The notes under the pieces are model-generated. The model did no database searches. It was not told where the DNA came from and was given only the letters and a program-made list of their open reading frames with translations. A stretch of 64,000 bases of DNA from Qipengyuania aestuarii (GTDB taxonomy: Bacteria; Pseudomonadota; Alphaproteobacteria; Sphingomonadales; Sphingomonadaceae), in contig NZ_JAIGNP010000002.1 of NCBI RefSeq assembly GCF_019711535.1, positions 558,001-622,000 of the forward strand, written 5' to 3'. This document shows positions 28,046 through 38,965 of this stretch, in pieces (positions within the stretch are counted from its first letter, which is position 1; each line of letters starts with the position of its first letter). Both the position numbers and the translations under genes were made by a program.

Positions 28046-29679
28046 ACCTTCTGGCCGCCGATCCATGTCTCGAACACTTGGGTTTGCCGTATTTCATCAG
28101 GCGACGCCATGAGCGGATCGGTATCCACCAGAACGAAGTCTGCGTGTTCGCCAGGCAACAACCGGCCGAACCGGCCTTCGGCAAATCCGGCATAGGCGGC
28201 GTCTGCGGTAAACGCGGCGAAGCTCTGCTCTCTGCTGACGCGCTCACTCGCTCTCCAGCCACCGAAAGGCTCGCCAGCAGCATTGGTGCGCGTGATCGCG
28301 GCAGCGAAGCCGGCGAAGGGATCGGCGGACTCTACCGGGGCATCGGACCCGAAGGCTAGCGTGCCGCCAAGACCGAGGATCGTGTTCCACGCATAGGCCC
28401 CGCCAAGCCGCTCTTCGCCAAGACGTGCTTCTGCCATGTACATATCGCTCGTCTGATGCACCGGCTGCATGCTGGCGATGATGCCGTGATTGGCGAATTT
28501 CGGCAGGTCAGCCGGATCGACGATCTGCGCATGTTCGATCCGCCAGCGCAAATCTTGCGGAAAACTTTCCGCGATTTCGGTGACGGCGTTCAGCGCTTCG
28601 GCATTGGCTGCATCCCCGATCGCGTGAACTGCCGGCTGAAACCCTCCCTGCGCTGCCCGCACGAGAATGTTGCGCAGCTGGGCAGGCCCCATCAGCGGCA
28701 GGCCGCGATTTCCGGGATCATCGGTATAATCCGCTTTCAACCACGCGCCGCGGCTACCAAGTGCCCCGTCAAGATAGAGCTTCACTCCGTTGAGGCGCAG
28801 CTTATCATCATAAAGCCAGGGCGAGGGGTTGGCGCCCGCGATAAGCAACGCCTGGTCCATACCCGCCGAGTAGCTCATGATCCGGAGCGTCAGCGAACCG
28901 TTATCGCCTGCGCGGCGGAAGGCCTGCCAGTCTTCGATGCTGGTGCCCATGTCGGCCACAGCGGTAATGCCCTGGCTATGAAACACTTTTTGCGCTTCGG
29001 CAAAGGCAAGGTCGCGCTCGTTCGGTCGCGGCGCGGGGATGGCCGAATTCATCAATTCCTCGGCCGCATCGACGAATACACCCGACGGCGTCTTGCCATC
29101 GGCAAGTTTTTCGATCCGGCCGCCACTCGGCGATTTCGTCGCGGCAGTGATGCCTGCGGCTTGCAGCGCTAGGCTATTGGCCCATCCGGCGTGGCCATCG
29201 ACCCGCTGGAGATAGACCGGCCGATCACTTACTGCGCGGTCCAGTTCCACCGAAGTCGGGAAACGGCCCAGACCCCATTTTTCCTGATTCCATCCCCGTC
29301 CGAGGATCCAGGGGCGGGATTCGTTCTCGGCTGCGAAAACGCGGATTTTTTCCAGCGCCTCTTCCAGCGAATTGGTTTCCGACAGGTCGAGCGTCAGGGC
29401 GCCGAAACCAACCCCCATCACATGCACGTGAGCGTCGATCATGCCGGGGATCATTATCTTTCCCTGACCATCTTCGCGGTAATCGGTACGCGGACGCTCC
29501 TGACCTCGGGTCAGGACCTGTGCGATGCGCCCATCGTCGCCTATCACCAGCGCTTCGAAGCGCTTGACCTTGCCATCTTCGTCGAGAGTGACGCCGCTTA
29601 CATTGTCGACCAGTACGTCGGCATGGAGAGGCATTGCAATCGCCGAAGCGAGAAGGGCGGTAGCGAATTTCAATTTCAT
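28030..29679 (-). CDS. Exported amidohydrolase (YtcJ-like, amidohydrolase 3 family)
   Basis: Metal-dependent hydrolase of 549 residues with a signal peptide (MKLKFATALLASAIAMPLHA). The first metal motif is DAHVHVMG, HAIGDAAN provides a further metal histidine, and FGSDAPVE carries the catalytic aspartate. The substrate is unknown; YtcJ-like proteins are exported amidohydrolases of uncertain specificity. The ATG at 29679 is chosen because the signal peptide begins there; another ATG lies eight codons upstream. It is divergent from threonine ammonia-lyase with a 109-base spacer. Confidence 0.88.
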   Translation of the reverse strand: MKLKFATALLASAIAMPLHADVLVDNVSGVTLDEDGKVKRFEALVIGDDGRIAQVLTRGQERPRTDYREDGQGKIMIPGMIDAHVHVMGVGFGALTLDLSETNSLEEALEKIRVFAAENESRPWILGRGWNQEKWGLGRFPTSVELDRAVSDRPVYLQRVDGHAGWANSLALQAAGITAATKSPSGGRIEKLADGKTPSGVFVDAAEELMNSAIPAPRPNERDLAFAEAQKVFHSQGITAVADMGTSIEDWQAFRRAGDNGSLTLRIMSYSAGMDQALLIAGANPSPWLYDDKLRLNGVKLYLDGALGSRGAWLKADYTDDPGNRGLPLMGPAQLRNILVRAAQGGFQPAVHAIGDAANAEALNAVTEIAESFPQDLRWRIEHAQIVDPADLPKFANHGIIASMQPVHQTSDMYMAEARLGEERLGGAYAWNTILGLGGTLAFGSDAPVESADPFAGFAAAITRTNAAGEPFGGWRASERVSREQSFAAFTADAAYAGFAEGRFGRLLPGEHADFVLVDTDPLMASPDEIRQTQVFETWIGGQKVYDAD

Positions 29680-29788
29680 GAGGCGATCCCAAGTCTGCAT
29701 TTCGAACCGTGCGATAAGGCATAGCTTGGCGCGCGCAAACCCTTTCAGCAATTGCGCCGCCGCCACCCGCGCCCTAGGGGCCGAAACC

Positions 29789-31042
29789 ATGATACAGGCA
29801 TCACCAAAGCGCGCCGACCAGGACGCGCGCGAGCTTCTTACCTTAGCCGATGTGCGCCAGGCGGCGCAGCGCATCGATGGCTCGGTGGTCAAGACGCCGA
29901 TGATGCGCTCCATTACCTTGTCCGACATTTCGGGCGCCGATGTCTGGCTCAAGTTCGAAAACCACCAGTTTACTGCCGCTTATAAGGAGCGGGGCGCGCT
30001 TAATGCGCTGGAGCAATTGTCGGACGAACAGCGCGCGAATGGTGTCATTGCGGCTTCGGCAGGAAATCATTCGCAGGGCCTGTCCTATCACGGGCGCCGG
30101 TTGGGCGTGCCGGTGACCATCGTGATGCCTTCCACAACTCCAAGCGTGAAGGTCATGCAGACCGAAAGCGTGGGCGGGAACGTTGTCCTGTTCGGCGAGA
30201 CTTTCGATGAAGCGTACGAGCACGCCCGAACATTGGAAGTCGAACGCGGTCTGACCTTCGTGCATCCTTTCGATGATCCGAAGGTCGCGGCCGGTCAGGG
30301 AACGGTGGCTCTCGAAATGCTCGAGCAGAAGCTCGATTTCGATTATCTTGTCGTGCCCATCGGCGGCGGCGGGCTGATGAGTGGCATGGCCACCGTGGCC
30401 AAGGCGCTCAACCCGGATATTCACATGATCGGGGTGCAGGCAAAACTGTACCCATCCATGTATTCTGCGGTGACGGGCGACGTTCTGCCGTGTGGCGGCG
30501 ATACGCTGGCTGAAGGCATCGCAGTGAAGGAGCCGGGGGCATTCACGCGGCAGATCATCTCCGAACTCGTGGACGAAGTTCTTCTGGTCGAAGAGGCGGA
30601 TCTCGAACATGCCGTTTCCCTGCTTCTCCAGATCGAGAAAACCGTCGTCGAGGGGGCAGGGGCAGCGGGCCTTGCTGCGGTGTTGTCGAACCCGGCGAAA
30701 TTCGCTGGCAAGAGCGTGGGGCTGGTTTTGTGCGGGGGCAATATCGACACCCGGCTGCTGGCCAACGTTCTGGTCCGCGATCTGGCGCGCTCCGGCAGGC
30801 TGGCGCGATTGCGGATTACTCTTCAGGATCGCCCCGGTGCGCTGTTCAAGGTGATGCGCGAGTTCAACGAGCACAACGTCAACATCATAGAAATCTACCA
30901 CCAGCGCATCTTTACCACTCTGCCTGCCAAGGGCCTGATCACCGAGATCGAATGCGAAGCGCGCGACGCGCCGCAGATCGATCGTCTGATCAAGGCGCTG
31001 GAAGGCAAGGGCTACCATGTCGAGCTGGCCGAATTAGCGTAA
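29789..31042 (+). CDS. ilvA: Threonine ammonia-lyase (threonine dehydratase)
   Basis: PLP enzyme of 417 residues converting threonine to 2-oxobutanoate. The PLP lysine is Lys66 in ENHQFTAAYKERGALN; SAGNHSQG and the phosphate-binding GGGGLMSG follow. A single ACT-like domain at the C-terminus (RLRITLQDRPGALFKVMREFNEHNVNIIEI) matches the shorter biosynthetic/catabolic class rather than the double-ACT long IlvA. I keep the symbol ilvA, but tdcB-like function is possible. The ATG at 29789 gives family length. Confidence 0.92.
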   Translation: MIQASPKRADQDARELLTLADVRQAAQRIDGSVVKTPMMRSITLSDISGADVWLKFENHQFTAAYKERGALNALEQLSDEQRANGVIAASAGNHSQGLSYHGRRLGVPVTIVMPSTTPSVKVMQTESVGGNVVLFGETFDEAYEHARTLEVERGLTFVHPFDDPKVAAGQGTVALEMLEQKLDFDYLVVPIGGGGLMSGMATVAKALNPDIHMIGVQAKLYPSMYSAVTGDVLPCGGDTLAEGIAVKEPGAFTRQIISELVDEVLLVEEADLEHAVSLLLQIEKTVVEGAGAAGLAAVLSNPAKFAGKSVGLVLCGGNIDTRLLANVLVRDLARSGRLARLRITLQDRPGALFKVMREFNEHNVNIIEIYHQRIFTTLPAKGLITEIECEARDAPQIDRLIKALEGKGYHVELAELA

Positions 31043-31070
31043 AGTCGCATGACGATCAGGTAAATTTCCC

Positions 31071-31107
31071 GGCCTCTTCGCGCGACTCGTGCGGAGAGGC
31101 CAATTTT
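31071..31107 (+). terminator. Probable intrinsic terminator after ilvA
   Basis: GGCCTCTTCGC (31071-31081) pairs with GCGGAGAGGCC (31091-31101) through an 11-bp stem with one wobble, followed by AATTTT. It lies 28 bases after the ilvA stop. Confidence 0.6.
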
Positions 31108-31195
31108 CATGGTTAAGAGTCTTTTAACCCGGGCCCGCGTCATGCATAACGGCATTGTTGGCGAATACAGCTTCGCAGCAATAAAGGACGCAGCC

Positions 31196-32038
31196 GTGAC
31201 GGCACCCATTCGTTTTCCTCGGTTCTTCGTGACCAGCCCGGCGCCCTGTCCGTATCTGCCGGGCAGGAGCGAACGGAAGGTCTTTACCGAATTACGAGGC
31301 GAATCCGCGGATGAACTCAATGAAGCGTTGAGCCGCATCGGCTTCCGCCGCAGCCAGACGGTGGCGTACCGGCCATCGTGTCTCGATTGCCAGGCATGCG
31401 TGTCTGTGCGGGTCGTCGCCGAAGAGTTCAAGCCATCGTCGAGCCAGAAGCGGACGTTGAAAGCGAACGACGATCTTGTCGTGTCGGAATGCCGGCCTTG
31501 GGCGACCGAAGAGCAATACGCCTTGTTACGTAAATATCTCGCCGCACGTCACCCCGGTGGCGGCATGGCAGAGATGGACGAATCAGATTTTGCGGATATG
31601 GTGGAACATACGCCCGTATCCAGCTATGTCATTGAATATCGGGAAGCGGGAGTAGGTGCCGAGCCGGGTCGTCTGGTCGGTGCATGTCTCACAGACGTGC
31701 AGGGTGATGGGCTGTCGATGATCTACAGCTTTTACGACCCTGAAATTGAGGATCGATCTGGGCTTGGGAACTACATTATTCTCGACCACATCAGGCGTGC
31801 TGCCGACAGCGGACTGCCTTATGTATACCTCGGCTATTGGGTCGAAGGGTCGGATCGGATGCAATACAAAGTTCGATACCGCCCGCTCGAGCGTCTTACA
31901 CGGCTCGGGTGGGAGCGGTTTCACGATGTCGAGCAAAAGCGCCTCATCCAGAATTCTGTCCAATCGGACGGTTCGCGCAATATCGATCCCATGCCGTCGA
32001 AGGACGGTGGCAGATTGCGGTACAAGGTCCGCGATTGA
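31196..32038 (+). CDS. bpt: Aminoacyl-tRNA--protein transferase Bpt/Ate type
   Basis: N-degron pathway enzyme, 280 residues, adding an amino acid (leucine in bacterial Bpt) from tRNA to proteins with N-terminal acidic residues, marking them for ClpS-ClpAP. N-terminal signature [17 protein letters not shown], the paired cysteine region [12 protein letters not shown], and the GNAT-like half with [21 protein letters not shown] are visible. The GTG at 31196 is used since it starts the family-like [13 protein letters not shown] and has GGACG five bases upstream; the open frame extends to 31109. The tamA coding region begins within or next to its end. Confidence 0.9.
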   Translation: MTAPIRFPRFFVTSPAPCPYLPGRSERKVFTELRGESADELNEALSRIGFRRSQTVAYRPSCLDCQACVSVRVVAEEFKPSSSQKRTLKANDDLVVSECRPWATEEQYALLRKYLAARHPGGGMAEMDESDFADMVEHTPVSSYVIEYREAGVGAEPGRLVGACLTDVQGDGLSMIYSFYDPEIEDRSGLGNYIILDHIRRAADSGLPYVYLGYWVEGSDRMQYKVRYRPLERLTRLGWERFHDVEQKRLIQNSVQSDGSRNIDPMPSKDGGRLRYKVRD

Positions 32039-34157
32039 CAGGTTTCGCAGTGGGCTGAAGCTCTGCGTGGCTGCGGCCGCCTTGCTGGGTTTCTCTGCGG
32101 CTGCGCATGCGCAGACGCTTGATGATCTGATCCCGGACAGCGCCGTCGAAAACCCTGATGCTTGGGCAGAGCAGGGGGCCGATCAGACGGTCGAATCCTC
32201 AGATGTCACTGCACCGGATCCCGACACGCCTATCGCCCAGCCGCCCGGTTTCGACCTGCCGTGGCCGGACGACATCGCGATCGAGGATTTCGAGCCGCTC
32301 GAACCAGAAGAGGATATCGAGTTCGCGGATCTCGATCTTGGGCAGGCCAATGTATCGTTCGAGGAGGCCGAAACCGAACGCATCGCCGACAATCTGGTGC
32401 TGGGCTTCCCTCAGACTGAACCGCCTTTTTCCGACCGCGGCGATTTCGTAGAGCGCTTCGAGGCTCTGTCGACGATCGAAGAGCTCGAAGATTCCGAGGC
32501 CAATCTTGCGCAGCTGGCGGCGCGTGCCCGCGAAGACGAAGAACTGCTTGGCGACCTGCTGAGGGTCTATGGCTATTACGATGGCCAGGTCATCCGCTCG
32601 ATCGGCAATCTGCAGGTCGGCGATGAGGCGGCGGCGCAAACGCCGACGGTGCGTTTCGACATACTTCCGGGCGAGCGATACAAGATCGGAGCGGTCGATC
32701 TTGGCAGTCTACTTTCCGCTCCGGATGGCGCGGAGCTGCGAGATGCCTTCGAGATCTATCCGGGTGACTACCTCCAGAGCGACACGATCGTGCAGGAGCA
32801 GTTCGACCTGGATCGGGCGCTGGGCGAAACCGGTTATCCCTTCGCAGCCATCGACGCGCCCGAATTGCTGATCGACCATGAACGTGTCGAAGGCGATCTG
32901 ACCTTGAACGTGACGCCCAATGGCAAATATGTCTTCGGCGGCGTCGTCAGCAGCCAGCCGGACTTCCTGTCGGGCAAGCATCTGGCCAAGATCGCCCGCT
33001 TCGAACCCGGCGATACCTATCAGCGCAGCCTTTCCCTCGACCTGCGCCGTGCGATTACGGCGACCGGCCTCGTTTCCTCGGTCTCCGTCACCCCGCGGGA
33101 AGTAACGCCGCCGACAGGAGTAGAGCCGGGTGTCGTGGCGATGGACGTAGAGCTGCAGCAGGCCAAGTTGCGTACGATTGCCGGCGCGATCGGCTATGGA
33201 TCGGAAGAAGGTATTCGCATCCAGGCCAGCTGGGAACACCGCAATCTCTTCCCCCCCGAAGGATCGTTGCGCGTCCGCGGCATCGCGGGAACGCAAGAAC
33301 AGCTGGCTGGCGTCACCTTCCGCAAGAACAATTTCGGTGGCCGCGACCGCGTGCTGACGCTGGATGCCTATGCCAATACGATCGACAGTCCGGCCTTCGA
33401 TGCGCGCACCATAGCGCTAACGGGTGTGTTCGAGCGCAAATCGACGTTGCTGTTCCAGAAGAACTTCAGCTGGTCTGCCGGTCTGGAACTGATCGCCACG
33501 CAGGAAAGACCTCCGGTCGTCGATGGGATCCAGGAACCACGGCAGACTTATTTTGTGGCTGCGCTTCCCGGGACAGTCCTTTTCGACGAGACCGACGACC
33601 TTCTCGATCCGACCCGCGGCTTTCGTCTGGGTGGCAGGTTGTCGCCCGAAGCTTCCACCACCAATGGCGTCGAAAGCTTTTACGTGCGCAGCCAGGTCGA
33701 CGGCAGCTACTACCAGTCGCTCGGTGATCGCCTGGTACTCGCCGGGCGCGCGACATTCGGCTCCATCCCCGGCGCAGACCTCCTTCAAATTGCGCCTTCG
33801 CGGCGGTTCTATGCCGGCGGCGGCGGCTCCGTGCGCGGTTATGGCTATCGCAAGATCGGGCCGGAGAACGATCTGGGCGAGCCGACCGGTGGCCGAAGCC
33901 TGGTGGAACTTGCGTTAGAAGCGCGCATCCGCACGGGTTTCCTCGATGGGGCCGTGTCTGTGGTGCCGTTCGTCGATGCAGGCTCGGTAGGACCCAACCC
34001 AACTCCTGATTTCGACGAGATCAAGATCGGGGCCGGACTGGGCGTTCGTTACCATACCGGCTTCGGACCGATCCGTCTGGATGTCGGCGTCCCATTGACG
34101 CCTGACGAGGACGACGCGCCAGTCGCCGTTTACGTATCGCTAGGGCAGGCATTCTGA
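32007..34157 (+). CDS. tamA: Autotransporter assembly complex outer-membrane protein TamA
   Basis: Omp85-family barrel working with TamB to place proteins or lipids in the outer membrane. The signal peptide is [21 protein letters not shown], followed by an unusually acidic region of about 110 residues (many Asp/Glu/Pro), POTRA repeats and the barrel with the L6 motif SVRGYGY. The end YVSLGQAF is a typical barrel terminus. The start is uncertain: GTG at 32007 is taken, giving 716 residues and a basic n-region; ATT at 32034, overlapping the bpt stop, is an alternative. Stop and tamB ATG share one base. Confidence 0.9.
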   Translation: MADCGTRSAIDRFRSGLKLCVAAAALLGFSAAAHAQTLDDLIPDSAVENPDAWAEQGADQTVESSDVTAPDPDTPIAQPPGFDLPWPDDIAIEDFEPLEPEEDIEFADLDLGQANVSFEEAETERIADNLVLGFPQTEPPFSDRGDFVERFEALSTIEELEDSEANLAQLAARAREDEELLGDLLRVYGYYDGQVIRSIGNLQVGDEAAAQTPTVRFDILPGERYKIGAVDLGSLLSAPDGAELRDAFEIYPGDYLQSDTIVQEQFDLDRALGETGYPFAAIDAPELLIDHERVEGDLTLNVTPNGKYVFGGVVSSQPDFLSGKHLAKIARFEPGDTYQRSLSLDLRRAITATGLVSSVSVTPREVTPPTGVEPGVVAMDVELQQAKLRTIAGAIGYGSEEGIRIQASWEHRNLFPPEGSLRVRGIAGTQEQLAGVTFRKNNFGGRDRVLTLDAYANTIDSPAFDARTIALTGVFERKSTLLFQKNFSWSAGLELIATQERPPVVDGIQEPRQTYFVAALPGTVLFDETDDLLDPTRGFRLGGRLSPEASTTNGVESFYVRSQVDGSYYQSLGDRLVLAGRATFGSIPGADLLQIAPSRRFYAGGGGSVRGYGYRKIGPENDLGEPTGGRSLVELALEARIRTGFLDGAVSVVPFVDAGSVGPNPTPDFDEIKIGAGLGVRYHTGFGPIRLDVGVPLTPDEDDAPVAVYVSLGQAF

Positions 34158-37100
34158 TGACCGAAGTGGCAATGGAAGATCAGCCTGCTCCCGAGCGCAA
34201 GCGTGGCCGTGGTCGAAAGATCGGAAAGTGGGCGATTATCCTCATCGCTACTCCGATTCTTCTTCTCGTCGCGGCGCTGGTCTTGCTCAACACGCCGCTG
34301 GGCGAGCGGTTTCTGGCAAGCCAGATCAGCAAGCAAACATTCCCGAACGGTCTGGTTGTCCGGGTCGGTCGGATCGAAGGTAACATCTATGGGGATGCCG
34401 TGCTTCACGATGTCACCCTGTCAGATCCGCAGGGCGTATTCCTGACCATTCCCCAAGCCGAGATCGACTGGAATCCGCGGGCCTGGCTGAACAACAGGCT
34501 CGACATCGATACCTTCGCCGCGCACCGGGCCACCTTGGCGCGCCTTCCCGAATTCATTCCGAGCGAAGAAGACGGTCCGATCCTGCCTGGCTTCGATATT
34601 TCAATCGACCAGCTCGAGATAGACAATCTGATGCTGGCACCCGGCATAGCGGGGAACACGGCGCAACGCGTAGATCTCAATGCCGAGGTGCAGATTGAAG
34701 ATCGCCGACTGTTCGTCGATGGCAATGCGCGTCTTGGTGAGCGGGATTCGCTTGCTCTCCTCATTAATGCCGAGCCGGACGGCGACAATTTCGATCTGTC
34801 TGCGGATATCCAGGCGTTCGAGGACGGGCCCTTGGTGGCCATGCTGGGCCTTCCGCAAGGCTACAGCGCCAAGCTGCGCGGCGACGGAACCTGGTCGCGC
34901 TGGCAGGGGGCACTCCTCGTACGATCGCAAGAGAGCCGGATCGCCGCGCTTCGCGTCACAGCTAATGACGGCATTTTCGGGCTGATCGGCAAAGTGGACC
35001 CAAGCGACTTTGTGACAGGCACTGTCGCAAATGCCTTGGGCGATGACGTGGCGATAGAATCGCGCATCGCCATCGATGCACGCAAGTTCGATGGACGCAC
35101 AAGGTTGATCGGTCGGGGATTGCGTTTTCGCGGCGAAGGCCTGATCGACTTGGCCGATAACGAAATTTCCGATTACGAAGTCGATGTCAGCCTGCGAGAT
35201 CCAGGCCTGTTCGGCGAAAGCCTGCGTCTTCAAGATGCGCAGGCATCTGCCACGCTTAATGGTGCCTTCACCGATCTGAGCATCGTTCATGAGTTGACCG
35301 TCGGGCGCCTGATTTCAGGAACAACGAATATTGCCGGGCTGCGTCAGGAGGGAACGGCGCGCTATGACGGCAGCACTTGGACGCTCCCGTTATCGATCAA
35401 TGTAGGGCGTGTCCAAACCGGCAACGAGCTGGTCGATCCACGTCTCGTGAACGGCAGTGGCAGAGGCCAGATCGTTCTTTCTGGCGATCAGCTGGTCGGA
35501 GACGATTTGCGGATTGCTTTCCAAGGACTTGCAGCGAACCTGGCTTTACGTGGGAACCTCAATTCCGGACGCTATCAAATCCGCGGCCCTGTGCGAGCCG
35601 ATCGTCTGGCGTTGGACAATGTGGGAACCGCAGGCGGCACTGCGATGATCGACTTCGATCTCTTGCCTTTTGGTTGGAGAATTTCAGCCGATCTCGACGC
35701 TCGCATTTCACCGGTCTCCAATGACACGCTCGCCAATCTGGCCGGTCCGGCACTCCGGGTTCGCGGCGGGATCGCCACCGGAAGTGGCGCGGCGATCGAC
35801 TTTCGGCAACTGCGCGTAAACTCGCAGAAACTGCGTCTGGCGATGAATGGTCGGATCGCCGGGTCGACGACGACATTGGCCGGAAGCGGAGAGCACTCCG
35901 ATTACGGACCATTCACGGTACAGGGGCGGATCGAAAATGGCGCACCGACTGCAGAGCTGGTCTTCGCGCGTCCGGTCACCGGGCTCGAGGATGTTCGTCT
36001 GGCGATTGCACCTAACGCTGATGGATTTTCCATTGATACCGAAGGTGGTTCGGTGCTCGGCCCATTCACCGGTATGTTGGGACTTTATTCTCCGCAAGGT
36101 GGACCCACGCGCATCGATATCGAAAGTCTGACCGTATCCAATACCAATGTGTCGGGAGGACTTACTCTCGTGGATGGAGGTGCGCAGGGGTCCTTGGCAC
36201 TGGCAGGCGGCGGCCTTGACGGCACGATCGCGCTGACGCCGCGTGACGGTGGTCAAGGAGTTGATCTGGATCTAGCGGCCCGCAATGCCAGCTTCGGCGG
36301 CAGCACCCCGCTTTCCATCGGTCGTGCGGACATCGCCGCAACCGGCGTAATTGGCGGTGGCTCTTACAATTTCTCCGGCACTGCCAATGCGCAGGGATTG
36401 CAATATGGCACTCTCTTCATCGGTAGAATGGCCGCTCAGGGAGAGGTCGTTGACGGCGTGGGCAGGTTGGATGCCGCCATCTCCGGCAGACGCGGAAACC
36501 GGTTTGCGCTCGACTTGAACGCTCAATTCCAGCCCAATCGAATAGCATTGGCAGCAGATGGACAGTTCGCAGGTCGCAAGATCACCATGCCACGCCGCGC
36601 CGTTCTCACCGCGCTCGATGGTGGTGGCTGGCAGCTGGCACCGACACAGGTGAACTATGCTGACGGCGGGGCCATCGCCTCAGGCACATTCGGCAACGAC
36701 GAGACTTCGCTCGAAGTCAAGCTCGCACGCTTGCCCTTGTCACTCGTGGATGTCGTTGCCAGCGATCTTGGATTGGGTGGGACGATTTCCGGGATCGTGG
36801 ACTATCGTGCGGTACGTGGAGGATTGCCGACCGGTACGGCGCGGGTGAAGCTGAACCAGCTTACCCGATCCGGATTGGTCCTCTCGTCCAAACCGGTCGA
36901 CTTATCCCTTCTCGCGCGGCTTGAGGAAAGCAGTCTGGAAGCGCGCGCGGTCCTGGCGAACGAGGATATTCGGCAGGGACGTATCCAAGCCTATATCACC
37001 GGACTGCCCAGCACGGGCGATCTGACCCAGCGCCTTCGCGCAGGGCGGCTCGATGCCCAGCTGCGTTATCAGGGCGCTGCGGAAAGCCTATGGCGACTGG

Positions 37101-38359
37101 CCGCGATCGACGCGTTCGATCTGACCGGGCCGGCCGCAATCGCTGCCAACGCCACGGGCACCTTGGCCAACCCGCGTGTCCGCGGAACGGTGCGAAGCGA
37201 TGATCTGCGGGTCCGCAGTTCTCTTTCCGGGACGGATATCCGCAATGTGACCGTGCGTGGGACATTTGCCGGGTCCCGTCTCAACCTCACGCGCTTTGCA
37301 GGATCGACAGGAAACGGCGGAACGGTAACGGGTAGCGGCATCGTTGATCTTGAAGGATTGGGCGAGCGGGTGGAAGGGCGCTTTACCGAAGTGCGTGGGC
37401 CGACGCTCGACCTGCGTGCTTCGGCGAAGGATGCAAACCTTCTTAGAGCGAATGGCCTGTCCGCGACTGTGACAGGGCCCCTGCGGATCGTTTCAAACGG
37501 ACTTGGCGGCACTATCGCCGGACGTGTGCGGATCAACCGCGCCAGTTGGCGCTTGGCGAGTGCAGCGGAGGACATGCGGCTTCCGGTGATCGCGACGCGT
37601 GAGATCAATGCACCGTCGGATCGTGCCCCTGTCGTCGCGCCGGGACGGCCCTGGCGCTATCTCATCAACGCAGTCGGCAACAGCCGCATCGATGTCGACG
37701 GGATGGGACTGGACAGCGAATGGGGCGCCGACATCATTCTGCGTGGGACGACAGACGATCCGCGCATCGGTGGTTCTGCGCAGGTTGTTCGCGGCGATTA
37801 TACTTTCGCCGGAACGCGGTTCGAACTTACTCGCGGGGAAATCGATTTCGACGAGAACGCGCCGATCGACCCTTCGCTGGATATCCGTGCAGAGACCGAA
37901 CGCGATGGTGTCGACGTGGTGGTCAGCGTGTCCGGGACCGTATCGCAGACCGAAATCGCGTTCACCTCCGATCCGGCACTGCCCGAGGAGGAAATCCTTG
38001 CGCGGCTCCTGTTTGGCGGCTCCATCACCACCTTGTCCGCAACGGATGCGTTGCAACTGGGGGCCGCTGTCGCAAGCCTGCGTGGCGGCGGCGGGCTCGA
38101 TCCTATCAATCAGCTCCGGAGCGCAATTGGTCTCGACCGGTTGCGCATCGTTTCGGCCGATCCAGCACTGGGCCGCGAAACCGGTGTCGCCTTGGGCAAG
38201 AACATCGGCCGCCGCTTCTATGTGGAAATCATCACCGACGGACGGGGATATAGTGCGACCGAGGTCGAATTCCGCATCACCAGCTGGCTATCGTTGCTGG
38301 CAAGCGTATCGACCATCGGCCGCGAGAGTGTGGTCGCGGAAATCAGCCGCGACTACTGA
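34157..38359 (+). CDS. tamB: Translocation and assembly module protein TamB
   Basis: Giant AsmA/YtfN-like periplasm-spanning protein, 1400 residues, now viewed as a lipid-bridge protein as well as TamA partner. A basic N-terminus and membrane anchor (KWAIILIATPILLLVAALVLLN) precede many repeating beta segments with little similarity among them. The C-terminal DUF490 domain is recognisable from VVRGDYTFAGTRFELTRGEIDF through DPALPEEEILARLLFGGS to GRRFYVEIITDGRGYSATEVEF. It begins on the last base of the tamA stop and ends ten bases before the convergent fasciclin gene. Confidence 0.95.
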   Translation: MTEVAMEDQPAPERKRGRGRKIGKWAIILIATPILLLVAALVLLNTPLGERFLASQISKQTFPNGLVVRVGRIEGNIYGDAVLHDVTLSDPQGVFLTIPQAEIDWNPRAWLNNRLDIDTFAAHRATLARLPEFIPSEEDGPILPGFDISIDQLEIDNLMLAPGIAGNTAQRVDLNAEVQIEDRRLFVDGNARLGERDSLALLINAEPDGDNFDLSADIQAFEDGPLVAMLGLPQGYSAKLRGDGTWSRWQGALLVRSQESRIAALRVTANDGIFGLIGKVDPSDFVTGTVANALGDDVAIESRIAIDARKFDGRTRLIGRGLRFRGEGLIDLADNEISDYEVDVSLRDPGLFGESLRLQDAQASATLNGAFTDLSIVHELTVGRLISGTTNIAGLRQEGTARYDGSTWTLPLSINVGRVQTGNELVDPRLVNGSGRGQIVLSGDQLVGDDLRIAFQGLAANLALRGNLNSGRYQIRGPVRADRLALDNVGTAGGTAMIDFDLLPFGWRISADLDARISPVSNDTLANLAGPALRVRGGIATGSGAAIDFRQLRVNSQKLRLAMNGRIAGSTTTLAGSGEHSDYGPFTVQGRIENGAPTAELVFARPVTGLEDVRLAIAPNADGFSIDTEGGSVLGPFTGMLGLYSPQGGPTRIDIESLTVSNTNVSGGLTLVDGGAQGSLALAGGGLDGTIALTPRDGGQGVDLDLAARNASFGGSTPLSIGRADIAATGVIGGGSYNFSGTANAQGLQYGTLFIGRMAAQGEVVDGVGRLDAAISGRRGNRFALDLNAQFQPNRIALAADGQFAGRKITMPRRAVLTALDGGGWQLAPTQVNYADGGAIASGTFGNDETSLEVKLARLPLSLVDVVASDLGLGGTISGIVDYRAVRGGLPTGTARVKLNQLTRSGLVLSSKPVDLSLLARLEESSLEARAVLANEDIRQGRIQAYITGLPSTGDLTQRLRAGRLDAQLRYQGAAESLWRLAAIDAFDLTGPAAIAANATGTLANPRVRGTVRSDDLRVRSSLSGTDIRNVTVRGTFAGSRLNLTRFAGSTGNGGTVTGSGIVDLEGLGERVEGRFTEVRGPTLDLRASAKDANLLRANGLSATVTGPLRIVSNGLGGTIAGRVRINRASWRLASAAEDMRLPVIATREINAPSDRAPVVAPGRPWRYLINAVGNSRIDVDGMGLDSEWGADIILRGTTDDPRIGGSAQVVRGDYTFAGTRFELTRGEIDFDENAPIDPSLDIRAETERDGVDVVVSVSGTVSQTEIAFTSDPALPEEEILARLLFGGSITTLSATDALQLGAAVASLRGGGGLDPINQLRSAIGLDRLRIVSADPALGRETGVALGKNIGRRFYVEIITDGRGYSATEVEFRITSWLSLLASVSTIGRESVVAEISRDY

Positions 38360-38369
38360 TCGGGAAGGC

Positions 38370-38951
38370 TCAGCCTTGCGGCGCGTCTTGCGGCACCAGT
38401 ACGGTGTCGACAGGGATTATCACGCCATTGGTGGCTGCGGTGGCAGTGCTGGCGAAGCGAGCCGATGATCCATCGCCGTTGGACACTGTGACTGCGTCAC
38501 CGTCCATCGAAAAGGTTACATCGCCGCCTCCAAGGGTGGTCATGGTCACGTCGCCGCCCTTGTCTTCGATCGCCTTTGCGATGTTTTCCGGCGTGAGGTG
38601 ACCAGGCAGGATGTGTTCGCGCAGCAGCCCGACCAGGATCGGACGCTGTTCTTCCTGCATCAGGACCTGGCCGCGGTCTCCAAGGGCCTCAAATGCGCTA
38701 TCGTTGGGTGCGAGCAACGTATAACTGCCCGGACCATCGAAGATGGAGCCGAGTTCGGCGGAGGAGATGGCGCCATTGAGCGCAGCCATATCCGGCAGCT
38801 CGTTAAGAGATGCGGCCATCGTGCGCGTACCTTCCTCCTGGGTCGAAGCGGCGCCGGCGGGTTCTTCGGATTCGCTGCTGCAGGCGGGAAGCAGGGCGAG
38901 CCCGGAAATTGCAGCAGCCAGCATCAAGGGCTTTAAGAATGTGGATTTCAT
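38370..38951 (-). CDS. Fasciclin-domain lipoprotein
   Basis: A 193-residue lipoprotein: signal peptide with lipobox ALLPAC (Cys24), a Ser/Glu linker and one FAS1 domain, shown by the H1 motif TLLAPNDSAFEAL and the H2-like NGVIIPVDTVLVPQ with YTLL and HILPGHLT between. Bacterial FAS1 proteins are adhesion or surface proteins of mostly unknown partner. It stands alone, convergent with tamB and 14 bases from the next gene on its own strand. Confidence 0.9.
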   Translation of the reverse strand: MKSTFLKPLMLAAAISGLALLPACSSESEEPAGAASTQEEGTRTMAASLNELPDMAALNGAISSAELGSIFDGPGSYTLLAPNDSAFEALGDRGQVLMQEEQRPILVGLLREHILPGHLTPENIAKAIEDKGGDVTMTTLGGGDVTFSMDGDAVTVSNGDGSSARFASTATAATNGVIIPVDTVLVPQDAPQG

Positions 38952-38965
38952 GAGGTGTCTCTCGT

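Noticed and set aside
31112..31128. Imperfect palindrome GTTAAGAGTCTTTTAAC, similar in look to the XRE operator
   Set aside because: Differs in centre and arms from GTAAAGAGCTCTTTAC and occurs once; resemblance is likely chance.
32034..32036. ATT as the definite start of tamA
   Set aside because: It overlaps the bpt stop nicely but has only a weak AAGG upstream; the GTG at 32007 gives an equally plausible signal peptide, so the choice is left open.
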